Below the pieces are notes generated by a model. It made no database searches. It was given only the letters and a program-made list of their open reading frames with translations, and was not told the DNA's origin. Positions 18,031 to 25,846 of a DNA stretch of 64,000 nucleotides are shown here, one piece after another. A program made the position numbers and the translations under genes. Numbering within the stretch: the first letter of the stretch is position 1; each line of letters begins with the position of its first letter. Source of the DNA: Psychrobacter sp. APC 3426 (GTDB lineage: Bacteria > Pseudomonadota > Gammaproteobacteria > Pseudomonadales > Moraxellaceae); contig NZ_JASDCF010000012.1 of NCBI RefSeq assembly GCF_030408035.1, positions 31,114-95,113 on the forward strand, given 5' to 3'.

Positions 18031-19200
18031 TTAATTTTTAGAGGCTGGTGTTGTATTTGACATCGTTTGACGTTCCTTAGCCTCAATGCCCAGTGCTTTT
18101 ATTTGATGTTCTAATAGTTGGTAACAGTCATCAGACAATAAAGCGGTTACAGGCAATACCCATAGTCTATTTACAAGCTCTTGATACTCGTCATTCAGTG
18201 GGTTTGCGGTGGTTGCCTGTGCGAATAACGCTCTAATTTTCACCGCATCTTTACTGGTGACCACAATTGGATAATCACTATATTGTAGCAGTTCAACCAA
18301 GGTAAACTCATAGTGGTCAGGATAAGGATGACCTATGACCTTATAACCAAGTGAACCCAAGGTATCAAAAAAACGCTGTGGATAGCCGATACCGCTCACG
18401 GCATGTACCTGACTGCCCTTTTTAGGGACTGTATTATTAGACGCCGTATTTTTAGGAATTGTATCAATGATTTGCGAATCAGACACTTCAGGTTGCCACA
18501 AAAGCTGCATGTCATCTGCTTGCATATACATGGTCAAACGACTGCTTTGATGTTGGCTGTCTTTATCTATATTGGCCAACACTGTCTCACGTTTTTCATG
18601 ATAGATAACATTGGCGCCTTCTAACCGAGACATAGGCTCACGCAAAAACCCCGTTGGTAGCAACTGTTGATTTCCAAAGCCACGGGCGGCGTCAACCACT
18701 ATCCATTCTATATCTCGTTGCAGCGCATAATGCTGCAACCCGTCATCCGCAATAATCAGTTGCAGGTCTGGATGAGCAGCCAGTAACGTAGTGATTGCTT
18801 GCTCCCGATTGGGACTCACTGCCATTGGTGCGTGAGTCATACTGACAATCAAACAAGGCTCATCCCCTACTACATTGGGCAAACTGTGGGCATTGACCAA
18901 TGCTGGCATCTGCTTATGATCGCCACCATAACCGCGGCTAATAACCCCTACTTTGATGTTTTTTTTCTGCAGATAATTGACCAATGCAATGATTAGTGGC
19001 GTTTTTCCACTGCCACCCACGCTAATATTGCCGATGACCATGACAGGTATGGGTGCTCGATAACTGGATAACAATCCAAGTTTGTAGGCTTGGCGACGCA
19101 GCATCGTGATAAGACCATACAACCAGCTAATAGGCAATAACAGCCACAGCCAAGCAGCTTGTCGTTGCCATGCACGCGTTACTGTTGTCTCAATGCTCAT
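18031..19200 (-). CDS. lpxK: Tetraacyldisaccharide 4'-kinase
   Basis: 389-aa membrane-associated kinase that phosphorylates the lipid A precursor at the 4' position (Raetz pathway). The N-terminus has an amphipathic/hydrophobic segment (WLWLLLPISWLYGLI) and a P-loop GNISVGGSGKTPLI around residues 57-70; the DDGLQHY motif is also present. It is longer than E. coli LpxK (328 aa), partly because of a Ser/Asn/Thr-rich insertion around residues 235-260. It lies 49 bp downstream of msbA, consistent with co-transcription, since MsbA flips the finished lipid A-core. Confidence 0.95.
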   Translation of the reverse strand: MSIETTVTRAWQRQAAWLWLLLPISWLYGLITMLRRQAYKLGLLSSYRAPIPVMVIGNISVGGSGKTPLIIALVNYLQKKNIKVGVISRGYGGDHKQMPALVNAHSLPNVVGDEPCLIVSMTHAPMAVSPNREQAITTLLAAHPDLQLIIADDGLQHYALQRDIEWIVVDAARGFGNQQLLPTGFLREPMSRLEGANVIYHEKRETVLANIDKDSQHQSSRLTMYMQADDMQLLWQPEVSDSQIIDTIPKNTASNNTVPKKGSQVHAVSGIGYPQRFFDTLGSLGYKVIGHPYPDHYEFTLVELLQYSDYPIVVTSKDAVKIRALFAQATTANPLNDEYQELVNRLWVLPVTALLSDDCYQLLEHQIKALGIEAKERQTMSNTTPASKN

Positions 19201-19249
19201 TGTTATTGGTCACTTATGTATTGGTTCAGCGCGCGCTCATTAGCTGCAT

Positions 19250-21037
19250 CTATTCGAAGTCTCGCGCGTACATTTGCGCATAATGACCTTGCATCTGCAT
19301 CAACTCATGATGAGTACCCAATTCAACAATCTGACCGCCATCTAACACAGCGATACGGTCGGCTGACTCAATCGTTGTCAGGCGATGCGCTATGACTAAG
19401 GTAGTACGGTCTTTCATGACGTTATCAAGCGCTTGCTGAATGTAGTACTCTGATTCATTATCCAAAGCACTGGTCGCTTCATCTAAAATCAGTATCGGTG
19501 CATCTTTCAATAACGCCCGAGCAATAGATAAGCGTTGACGTTGTCCGCCAGATAGCTGCAGACCCTCAGCCCCGATTTCACTTTGATAGCCATTTGGCAT
19601 TTTCATAATAAAATCATGAGCAAAAGCGTCTTTCGCCGCGCGTTCGACTTCAGCTTGGGTTTTATTGGCCAAGCTGCCGTAAGCGATATTGTTGAATACC
19701 GTTGTGTTGAATAGCACCACTTGCTGATTGACCATCGCAATCTGGGCGCGCAGGCTTTCAAGCTTAATGTCTTCGATTGGCATGCCATCTAAGGTAATCT
19801 GCCCAGACGAGGTTGATAAGGTGCGTGTCAATAAATTGACCAAAGATGACTTACCAGCACCACTTCGCCCTACTAAGGCAACCGTTTCTCCAGCTCGAAC
19901 ATCTAAAGTAAAATCACGTAACGCCACCGTCGAATCCGGATAAACCAAACTGATATTGTCTAAATGGATTTCACCGGACAATGATGGGCTAAATGTGCCT
20001 ATATCTTCTTCTTCAGGCTCATCAAGCAGCGCAAAAATTGACTCACCTGCTGCAATGCCTTTTTGTAGTTTTTGGTTGACGTCAGTCAGAGAACGCACTG
20101 GTTTGCTGAGCAATCCTGCAGCGGCGATATAAGAGATAAACTCACCTGCTGAGATATTGTCTATCACTGCGGGACGCAGGGCAAGCCATACCACAACTGA
20201 CATCGCCATTGCCATCAGCAGCTGCACAGCTGGCGTGTTGATACTGTTGGTGACGACGACCTTCATGCCTTGACGTAAGTTCTTCTTTGATGTTTTATCA
20301 AAGCGCTCAGCTTCGTACGCTTGGCCGCCATAGTTTTTGACCACTTGGTAGCCACCGATGACCTCGTTGGTGATATGACTGACATCACCCATGGTCTCTT
20401 GAATGCCTTTAGACAGCTTTAAATAACGCTTGGAGGCTACCCGAATCAGCCACAGTATTGGCGGCAGCACAAGAAACAAAATCAACGTCAAACGCCAATT
20501 GCTATAAAGTAGAAAACCTATCAATGCGATAACCGTCAAGCCATCACGCAATAAAGTCTTCATGGAGTCTGTACTGGCAGCCGTTACTTGTTCAACATCA
20601 AATATCAGCTTTGATGAGATAGTGCCGGCCGGATTGGCTAGGTAAAATGAGCTTGGTAAACGCAATAGCTTGTTAAAGACCTCGACCCGTAATTCATATA
20701 CCAAGTTGCGTGAGACCAAGGCGGTGTAATAGTTCCCTAAAAAAGTGCCCACGCCTCGCACAAAGAACAACAACACAATGATAAATGGAAATAGGTCTTG
20801 CTTACTCTGATCGTTTTGGTTGATAGCATCGGTGATATATTGCAGTAGTTTAGCAATCCAAATTTCTGTCGCCGCGTTGATAGCAAAGCCCACGATGGTC
20901 AATAACAAAGCCCACCAATAGGGCTTTAAATACCTTAATAGGCGCAGTAATGTTTTGTGCTTAGGTGTGCTCGACGGCACTGCTGATAGTTTTTTAGCAG
21001 AAGTTTTTGTAGAGTCAGGTTGATTAGCTTGGCTCAT
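19250..21037 (-). CDS. msbA: Lipid A export ABC transporter
   Basis: 595-aa half-transporter with an N-terminal six-helix exporter domain and a C-terminal ATPase that flips lipid A-core across the inner membrane. Visible motifs are Walker A VGRSGAGKSSLV, signature LSGGQRQRLSIARAL, Walker B ILILDEATSALD and the H-loop VIAHRLTT. Length fits MsbA (582 aa in E. coli). A GAGG ribosome site precedes ATG 21037. The neighbours lpxK and kdsB support MsbA over a generic multidrug exporter. Confidence 0.95.
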   Translation of the reverse strand: MSQANQPDSTKTSAKKLSAVPSSTPKHKTLLRLLRYLKPYWWALLLTIVGFAINAATEIWIAKLLQYITDAINQNDQSKQDLFPFIIVLLFFVRGVGTFLGNYYTALVSRNLVYELRVEVFNKLLRLPSSFYLANPAGTISSKLIFDVEQVTAASTDSMKTLLRDGLTVIALIGFLLYSNWRLTLILFLVLPPILWLIRVASKRYLKLSKGIQETMGDVSHITNEVIGGYQVVKNYGGQAYEAERFDKTSKKNLRQGMKVVVTNSINTPAVQLLMAMAMSVVVWLALRPAVIDNISAGEFISYIAAAGLLSKPVRSLTDVNQKLQKGIAAGESIFALLDEPEEEDIGTFSPSLSGEIHLDNISLVYPDSTVALRDFTLDVRAGETVALVGRSGAGKSSLVNLLTRTLSTSSGQITLDGMPIEDIKLESLRAQIAMVNQQVVLFNTTVFNNIAYGSLANKTQAEVERAAKDAFAHDFIMKMPNGYQSEIGAEGLQLSGGQRQRLSIARALLKDAPILILDEATSALDNESEYYIQQALDNVMKDRTTLVIAHRLTTIESADRIAVLDGGQIVELGTHHELMQMQGHYAQMYARDFE

Positions 21038-21124
21038 AAAAGCCTCAATTTAGGGTTATGGCATGAGTGGGCTGCACTTAAGATACAGTTTTATGATTTC
21101 AATGACATCGAAAATAGCCATTGC

Positions 21125-21556
21125 TTACTGCGGTAATGGCTGACCAAGGGGTACGACCGTACTAATATTAAGATTTAAAAATCCCAGCTTACCCGCAATA
21201 TCAATGACCCGCACCACTGATTGATGGGTAGCATTGGCATCCGCTGCAATAACAAATAGCATGTCACGATTACTGCCCGCCTCTTGCTGTAACATACTGG
21301 TCAACTCAGCCTCATTGCTGCTGGCAAGAGTAATACCATTAACCAAATAACTGCCGTCTTCTTGTACGGCCACTTCGATACTATTCTTTTGCTCAGTCAG
21401 TGCAACGCCTTCAGCTTCAGGCAGGATAATATTTAAGCGACTAAAATGATTAAAAGAGGTTGCCAATAACAAAAAAACAATCAGAAACAATAAGCAGTCA
21501 ATCATTGGTGTTAGATTAATTTCAAGCGGCTCAACCGTCGGTTTTCTAAAGCGCAT
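21125..21556 (-). CDS. exbD: ExbD/TolR family biopolymer transport protein
   Basis: 143-aa inner-membrane protein with one N-terminal helix (LTPMIDCLLFLIVFLLLATSF) carrying the conserved Asp that takes part in proton-driven work with ExbB, then a periplasmic domain. It follows the exbB-type gene by 65 bp. In this arrangement (next to msbA) these pairs energise TonB or a related system; no tonB is in the window. Confidence 0.92.
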   Translation of the reverse strand: MRFRKPTVEPLEINLTPMIDCLLFLIVFLLLATSFNHFSRLNIILPEAEGVALTEQKNSIEVAVQEDGSYLVNGITLASSNEAELTSMLQQEAGSNRDMLFVIAADANATHQSVVRVIDIAGKLGFLNLNISTVVPLGQPLPQ

Positions 21557-21621
21557 ATTATTCTCTTCAAGATACTTGATACTAACAGATACACTGTATT
21601 ACTTATTGATAACTGCCATTA

Positions 21622-22347
21622 CTATGAAGTAACGACAGAACCGGTTACCGAACCACTCTCTTGTTCGAATGAGTGCTCATAGCCTTCATCAACACTTGTG
21701 CCTCTAGCAGCTGTACCAGCAGTAGGCGTACCATCCAATAACTGATAGTCATACAGCTCTTGAATCATCAGACCGGCTTGGGTCTCAAACTGCGCATTGA
21801 TATCAATGATACGGCGCTGAAAGTAACGATAAGCGACCAGTGCTGGTATGGCAACAATCATACCAGCAGCAGTGGTAATCAAAGCTTGTGATACACCAGC
21901 CGCCAACATGGTTGGGTCTTGCATCGCACCATCTGTAATCGCTAAAAACGATGAGATAATACCCAATACTGTACCTAATAACCCAAGCAATGGGGCAATC
22001 GCCCCTATGGTGCCAAGCATATTAATGTTTTTTTCTAGCTGATGCACCTGCACACTGGCACGATTCTGCATATGCATGGTCATAGAGTCCAAACCATACT
22101 GACGATAAAGAAGCCCGGTCGCCAGAATATCACCCAAGGGTGTTTTTTCTTTGACATTCATCAATTGGGTACGCCCGATATCGCCATTCTCACGTAATCG
22201 AGTAATCAGCTGTTCACGCAATCTGCCTGGAACGATTTTATTGAACTGTAAGGTATGGCTACGTTCGATGATAATAACCAACGCCAAAATTGAGCAAATC
22301 ACAATCGGTGTCATCAACCAACCGCCCGCCTTTACCAACTCCCACAT
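21622..22347 (-). CDS. exbB: MotA/TolQ/ExbB family proton channel protein
   Basis: 241-aa inner-membrane protein with three helices: WLMTPIVICSILALVIIIE near the N-terminus, then NMLGTIGAIAPLLGLLGTVLGIISSF and ALITTAAGMIVAIPALVAYRYF. The GTVxGM-like and TTAAGMIVAIPA stretches are the family's conserved proton-path regions. A GAAGAGAG ribosome site precedes ATG 22347. First gene of the exbB-exbD-msbA-lpxK-kdsB run. The C-terminal ~35 residues are polar and Gly/Ser/Thr-rich. Confidence 0.92.
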   Translation of the reverse strand: MWELVKAGGWLMTPIVICSILALVIIIERSHTLQFNKIVPGRLREQLITRLRENGDIGRTQLMNVKEKTPLGDILATGLLYRQYGLDSMTMHMQNRASVQVHQLEKNINMLGTIGAIAPLLGLLGTVLGIISSFLAITDGAMQDPTMLAAGVSQALITTAAGMIVAIPALVAYRYFQRRIIDINAQFETQAGLMIQELYDYQLLDGTPTAGTAARGTSVDEGYEHSFEQESGSVTGSVVTS

Positions 22348-22490
22348 ACTGACTCTCTTCTATATTTTTACAAAATAGTTATGACAAGGATGGTTCTATA
22401 TCAGCAATAGCCATTTAAACAATAAGCATTTGAATAACAATCACCTAAACAATAGTCACTAAAATAACACTCGCACACCTATCATGCGTT

Positions 22491-23606
22491 TTACGCTTGC
22501 GCTTCTATATGCTTAATCAATGCAGCCAACTGATCTTGGCTATGGAAGAATATCTCGACACTGCCCTGTCCGTCTTTTTTATGTTTGAGTTTGACTTCAG
22601 CACCAAGCATATCTGTCAAACGTTGCGTCAAACGCTCAGCATCATGAGATTGTGCTTGCTCAGTACGATTAGGTTTTGGCGCAGGTTGCAGGATTGATTT
22701 GACCAGTTTTTCAGCGTCACGCACTGTCATGCCACCATCGATAATTTTTTGCGCGATGATAGGTTGTTGTTCTGATGATAGTGCCAATAATGTACGAGCA
22801 TGACCCATATCTAAGGCGCTGTTTGCCAAATGGTCTTTGACTGTATCGTGCAGCTGATTCAAACGCAGTAGATTCGATACCGTGGTACGCGCTTTACCAA
22901 CCACTTCGGCTATCATCGCATGACTCATGCCAAATTCTGTATGAAAGCGCTGTAAAGCAGCAGCCTGCTCAATCACTGACAGGTCTTCACGTTGGATATT
23001 TTCAATCAAAGCCAGTGCAATAGCGAGCTCATCTGATAGCGCACGCTCAATGGCCGGAATGACAGACTTACCTGCCATTTTCGCCGCACGCCAGCGACGC
23101 TCACCAGCGATAATTTCATGAGTAACAAATGCTTCGCTTTTATCCTCATTAGCCAGCAATGGGCGAATGACGATAGGCTGCATCACGCCATGCTGCTCAA
23201 TAGAAGACGCCAATTCTGCCAATGCGGTTTCGCTCATGTCACGGCGCGGTTGATACTTACCCGCTTGCAAGCGCGTGACATCGATTTGCACCAAACTGAT
23301 TTGATCTTCGACAGCAGCATTATCTGTGGTAGCAGCACGAGATTTTTTGGCAGGGGCTTTACTCGCTGTTCGCGGTGAGCGTGCCGTGGTGCTGCCAGAC
23401 ATGTTGGGTACTGCTTTTTTCGCCGTTGTTTCTTGCTTACCCTGTTTACTAGGCGCACTAGTACTTTGCAGTGCATCTGGCAAAGTATTGTCACGCGCAG
23501 CCATATCGTCTTGCAAGGCAGAGGCGGTAATTTGCTTTTCTTTTTTGATTGACCCTAATAAGGCATCTAAGCCTCGATTGGCAGCCAACCCTCTCTTCTT
23601 CGCCAT
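22491..23606 (-). CDS. parB: Chromosome-partitioning protein ParB
   Basis: 371-aa parS-binding CTPase of chromosome segregation. The N-terminal nuclease-like/CTP domain has QPIVIRPLL and the GERRWRAA motif; next come the HTH region (GMSHAMIAEVVGKARTTVSNLLRL) and a C-terminal dimerisation domain. The first ~100 residues include a Lys/Ala/Ser-rich linker (TTARSPRTASKAPAKKSRAA) longer than in most ParB proteins (about 290 aa). ParA lies 176 bp upstream on the same strand. A GAGGATAGG ribosome site precedes the ATG. Confidence 0.96.
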   Translation of the reverse strand: MAKKRGLAANRGLDALLGSIKKEKQITASALQDDMAARDNTLPDALQSTSAPSKQGKQETTAKKAVPNMSGSTTARSPRTASKAPAKKSRAATTDNAAVEDQISLVQIDVTRLQAGKYQPRRDMSETALAELASSIEQHGVMQPIVIRPLLANEDKSEAFVTHEIIAGERRWRAAKMAGKSVIPAIERALSDELAIALALIENIQREDLSVIEQAAALQRFHTEFGMSHAMIAEVVGKARTTVSNLLRLNQLHDTVKDHLANSALDMGHARTLLALSSEQQPIIAQKIIDGGMTVRDAEKLVKSILQPAPKPNRTEQAQSHDAERLTQRLTDMLGAEVKLKHKKDGQGSVEIFFHSQDQLAALIKHIEAQA

Positions 23607-23782
23607 GATTACCTATCCTCTAACGCTAAAATAAAAGCCAAACAATGATTAATACGGCTTACTCATTACTTATAAATACGATATTCAGTGCTGTTTTTCT
23701 ATAAGGTCATTTTCTATCATGATCCGTTTTTATGCTCACATACGCGCGTTTGCATACTTTCTTTCGCTCACCCAAAAAACCA

Positions 23783-24562
23783 CTAGTGGCTTTGTTTCAT
23801 TACTTCAGCAGCGAGCTTTAAGTAGGCGCGAGAGCCTTTTGACCATCGCTCATAGGCAATAACTGGTAGACCATGCGCCGGCGCCTCTGCCAAGCGAATA
23901 TTTCTTGGGATGTGCGTTTTGTACATAATCTCGCCAAAGTGCGCTTCTAATTCAGCAGAGACATCACGTGCCAATGTATTACGTGCATCAAATAACGTTC
24001 TCACGACACCGCGAATGTATAAATTAGGGTTGAGCTCCGTTAAACGCTCAATCGTCTGTGATAAATCAGCCAAACCTTCTAGTGCATAATACTCACACTG
24101 CATAGGGATAATCACCCCATCAGTGGCAACCAACGCGTTAATCGTTAGCAAGTTCAAACTAGGTGCACAGTCTATGATGACATAATCATAAGCAGGTTTA
24201 TTAGCCGCAACCTGATGTTGAATCAATTCTGCCATCGCTGTTTTAAACAACTCATGGCTATCGGTTTTACTCATCAAGGTGATATCCATACCAGCCAAAT
24301 CACGATTGGCACCGATGACATCAAACCCTGCTGGACTGGCAACGATAGCATCAGACAGCGACACACCGTCGAGCAGCACATCGGCTATCGTTAGCTCTAA
24401 CTCGTTTTTGTCAACACCAGTACCACTGGTCGCATTACCTTGTGGGTCTAGGTCAATCAGCAGTACGTGCTTGCGTTTAGCAGCCAAACTGGCGGTCAAA
24501 TTCACCGCTGTCGTGGTTTTACCCACACCGCCTTTTTGATTCGCGATTGCTATGATTTCCAT
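23783..24562 (-). CDS. parA: Chromosome-partitioning ATPase ParA (Soj)
   Basis: 259-aa deviant Walker-A ATPase that drives ParB-parS segregation. The P-loop IANQKGGVGKTTTAVN is at the N-terminus; YDYVIIDCAPSLNLLTINAL holds the Walker B residues. ATG 24562 (MEIIAIANQ) is preferred to the upstream TTG at 24574, as ParA/Soj proteins usually start just before the KGG motif. It precedes parB and follows rsmG, the arrangement usual near bacterial replication origins. Confidence 0.96.
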   Translation of the reverse strand: MEIIAIANQKGGVGKTTTAVNLTASLAAKRKHVLLIDLDPQGNATSGTGVDKNELELTIADVLLDGVSLSDAIVASPAGFDVIGANRDLAGMDITLMSKTDSHELFKTAMAELIQHQVAANKPAYDYVIIDCAPSLNLLTINALVATDGVIIPMQCEYYALEGLADLSQTIERLTELNPNLYIRGVVRTLFDARNTLARDVSAELEAHFGEIMYKTHIPRNIRLAEAPAHGLPVIAYERWSKGSRAYLKLAAEVMKQSH

Positions 24563-24746
24563 ACACTCACTCAATTTAATTAGGGTCTATTACTGTTATT
24601 ATCTTTTGAACTACTACACTCATAGGAGTGCACCATCATCCAGCTGTTTATTGATGGCGTCTGCCCACTCTCTCATGACGTTTGGGATATTATGCCATTT
24701 AATTACAGACGTAAACTGTGTTTCACGACTACAAGGTGCTCATAGC

Positions 24747-25463
24747 TTAGACATTTTTACGAGACAATTCAATTAAATGACGACTGTCATGCAGACGTGG
24801 CACTTTAAGCTTTATGGTCTTAATATGCCAGTCATTATCTAGCGCTTGTAGCTCTTCATCACTTGGCGCTTTACCCTTCATCGCACATAAATAACCATTA
24901 TCCGCCAGTCTTGGCTGCGCGACATCTACAAAATCTATCAGACTGGCAAAGGCTCTAGAAGTAACCACATCGTAACTGGCCTCATGCGCTTCGATACGAG
25001 AGGCGATAGGCTGCATATTACGCAGGCCAAGCTCGCTACTGATTTGTTTGATAAAGCGAATTTTCTTTTGATTGCTGTCAAGTGCCGTGCATTGACGCTC
25101 AGGCTGACAAATCGCAATAATCACTGCGGGCAACCCTGCCCCCGTGCCGATATCTAGCAGTGACCCTGCGGGCAAATGCGTTATAATGGCCAAACAATCA
25201 ATCACATGTTTAATCAGTGCTTCTTCTGGATCGGTGATAGCGGTCAGATTATACGCTTTATTCCACAATAAAAGCTGGTCTAAGTATAATAATAATGTGC
25301 GCTGCTGCGTCTCACTTAACGGTAGACCTAGCTCATTTATCGCTTGTGCCAAAGTATTGGCTAGTGCGGGCAATTGTGATCCAAGCTTTACAAAGCCAGT
25401 TGGGTCGATATGGATATTGCCCATGCTAGCAGACGATGAAGATTTTTTGGCGGAAGCTGACAT
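24747..25463 (-). CDS. rsmG: 16S rRNA (guanine-527-N7)-methyltransferase
   Basis: 238-aa SAM-dependent methyltransferase (GidB) modifying G527 of 16S rRNA. The SAM-binding motif LLDIGTGAGLPAVIIAI and the following ALDSNQKKIRFIKQI and VVTSRAFASL blocks are diagnostic. The N-terminus carries about 30 extra polar residues (SASAKKSSSSASMGN). Located upstream of parA on the same strand. Confidence 0.95.
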   Translation of the reverse strand: MSASAKKSSSSASMGNIHIDPTGFVKLGSQLPALANTLAQAINELGLPLSETQQRTLLLYLDQLLLWNKAYNLTAITDPEEALIKHVIDCLAIITHLPAGSLLDIGTGAGLPAVIIAICQPERQCTALDSNQKKIRFIKQISSELGLRNMQPIASRIEAHEASYDVVTSRAFASLIDFVDVAQPRLADNGYLCAMKGKAPSDEELQALDNDWHIKTIKLKVPRLHDSRHLIELSRKNV

Positions 25464-25846
25464 ATAACGAGTTATCCAGTTTTGACATGTGAACCGTCTA
25501 TTTTATCATGCAGTCTGCTCATTGAATAGTTGCAGATTGCCCCAATGTGAAACATCTTATACTATCTGCGTGGGCTTTGAGGCGTTATTCTTAATTACGA
25601 GCGCGAAACCCACCATTCTTTTGCATTTATTATATTCAACACGCCATTCTTTCATGATGATACAAAACTTTATTTAACTACTGAATTAACATGACACCAT
25701 ATCTTGTAAGATGTCTTTATTAACGGCTATTTATCAAAAAAGACTGACTACCCAAACGCATTACCCAATAAGTAAAGACTGAATAAAAAAACATTCTGCT
25801 TGCTCAAAAACTCACTTCACTTTTTAAGACGACATACCTTACGCTT
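25464..25846. other. Divergent intergenic region rsmG / lonB-like
   Basis: 383 bp without a supported gene. It holds the promoters of the two divergent genes. A GTGAAACA octamer at 25547-25554 equals one arm of the parS palindrome, but the second arm is absent. Nothing else was recognised. Confidence 0.4.

Noticed and set aside
23234..23494. 86-aa minus-strand and 102-aa plus-strand ORFs within parB
   Set aside because: Other-frame shadows of the parB linker region; parB itself is unambiguous.
24719..24733. TGTTTCACG next to rsmG/parA and GTGAAACA at 25547-25554, resembling parS arms
   Set aside because: Only one arm of the 16-bp palindrome TGTTTCACGTGAAACA is present at each place and the other arm matches poorly. 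Not enough to call parS.
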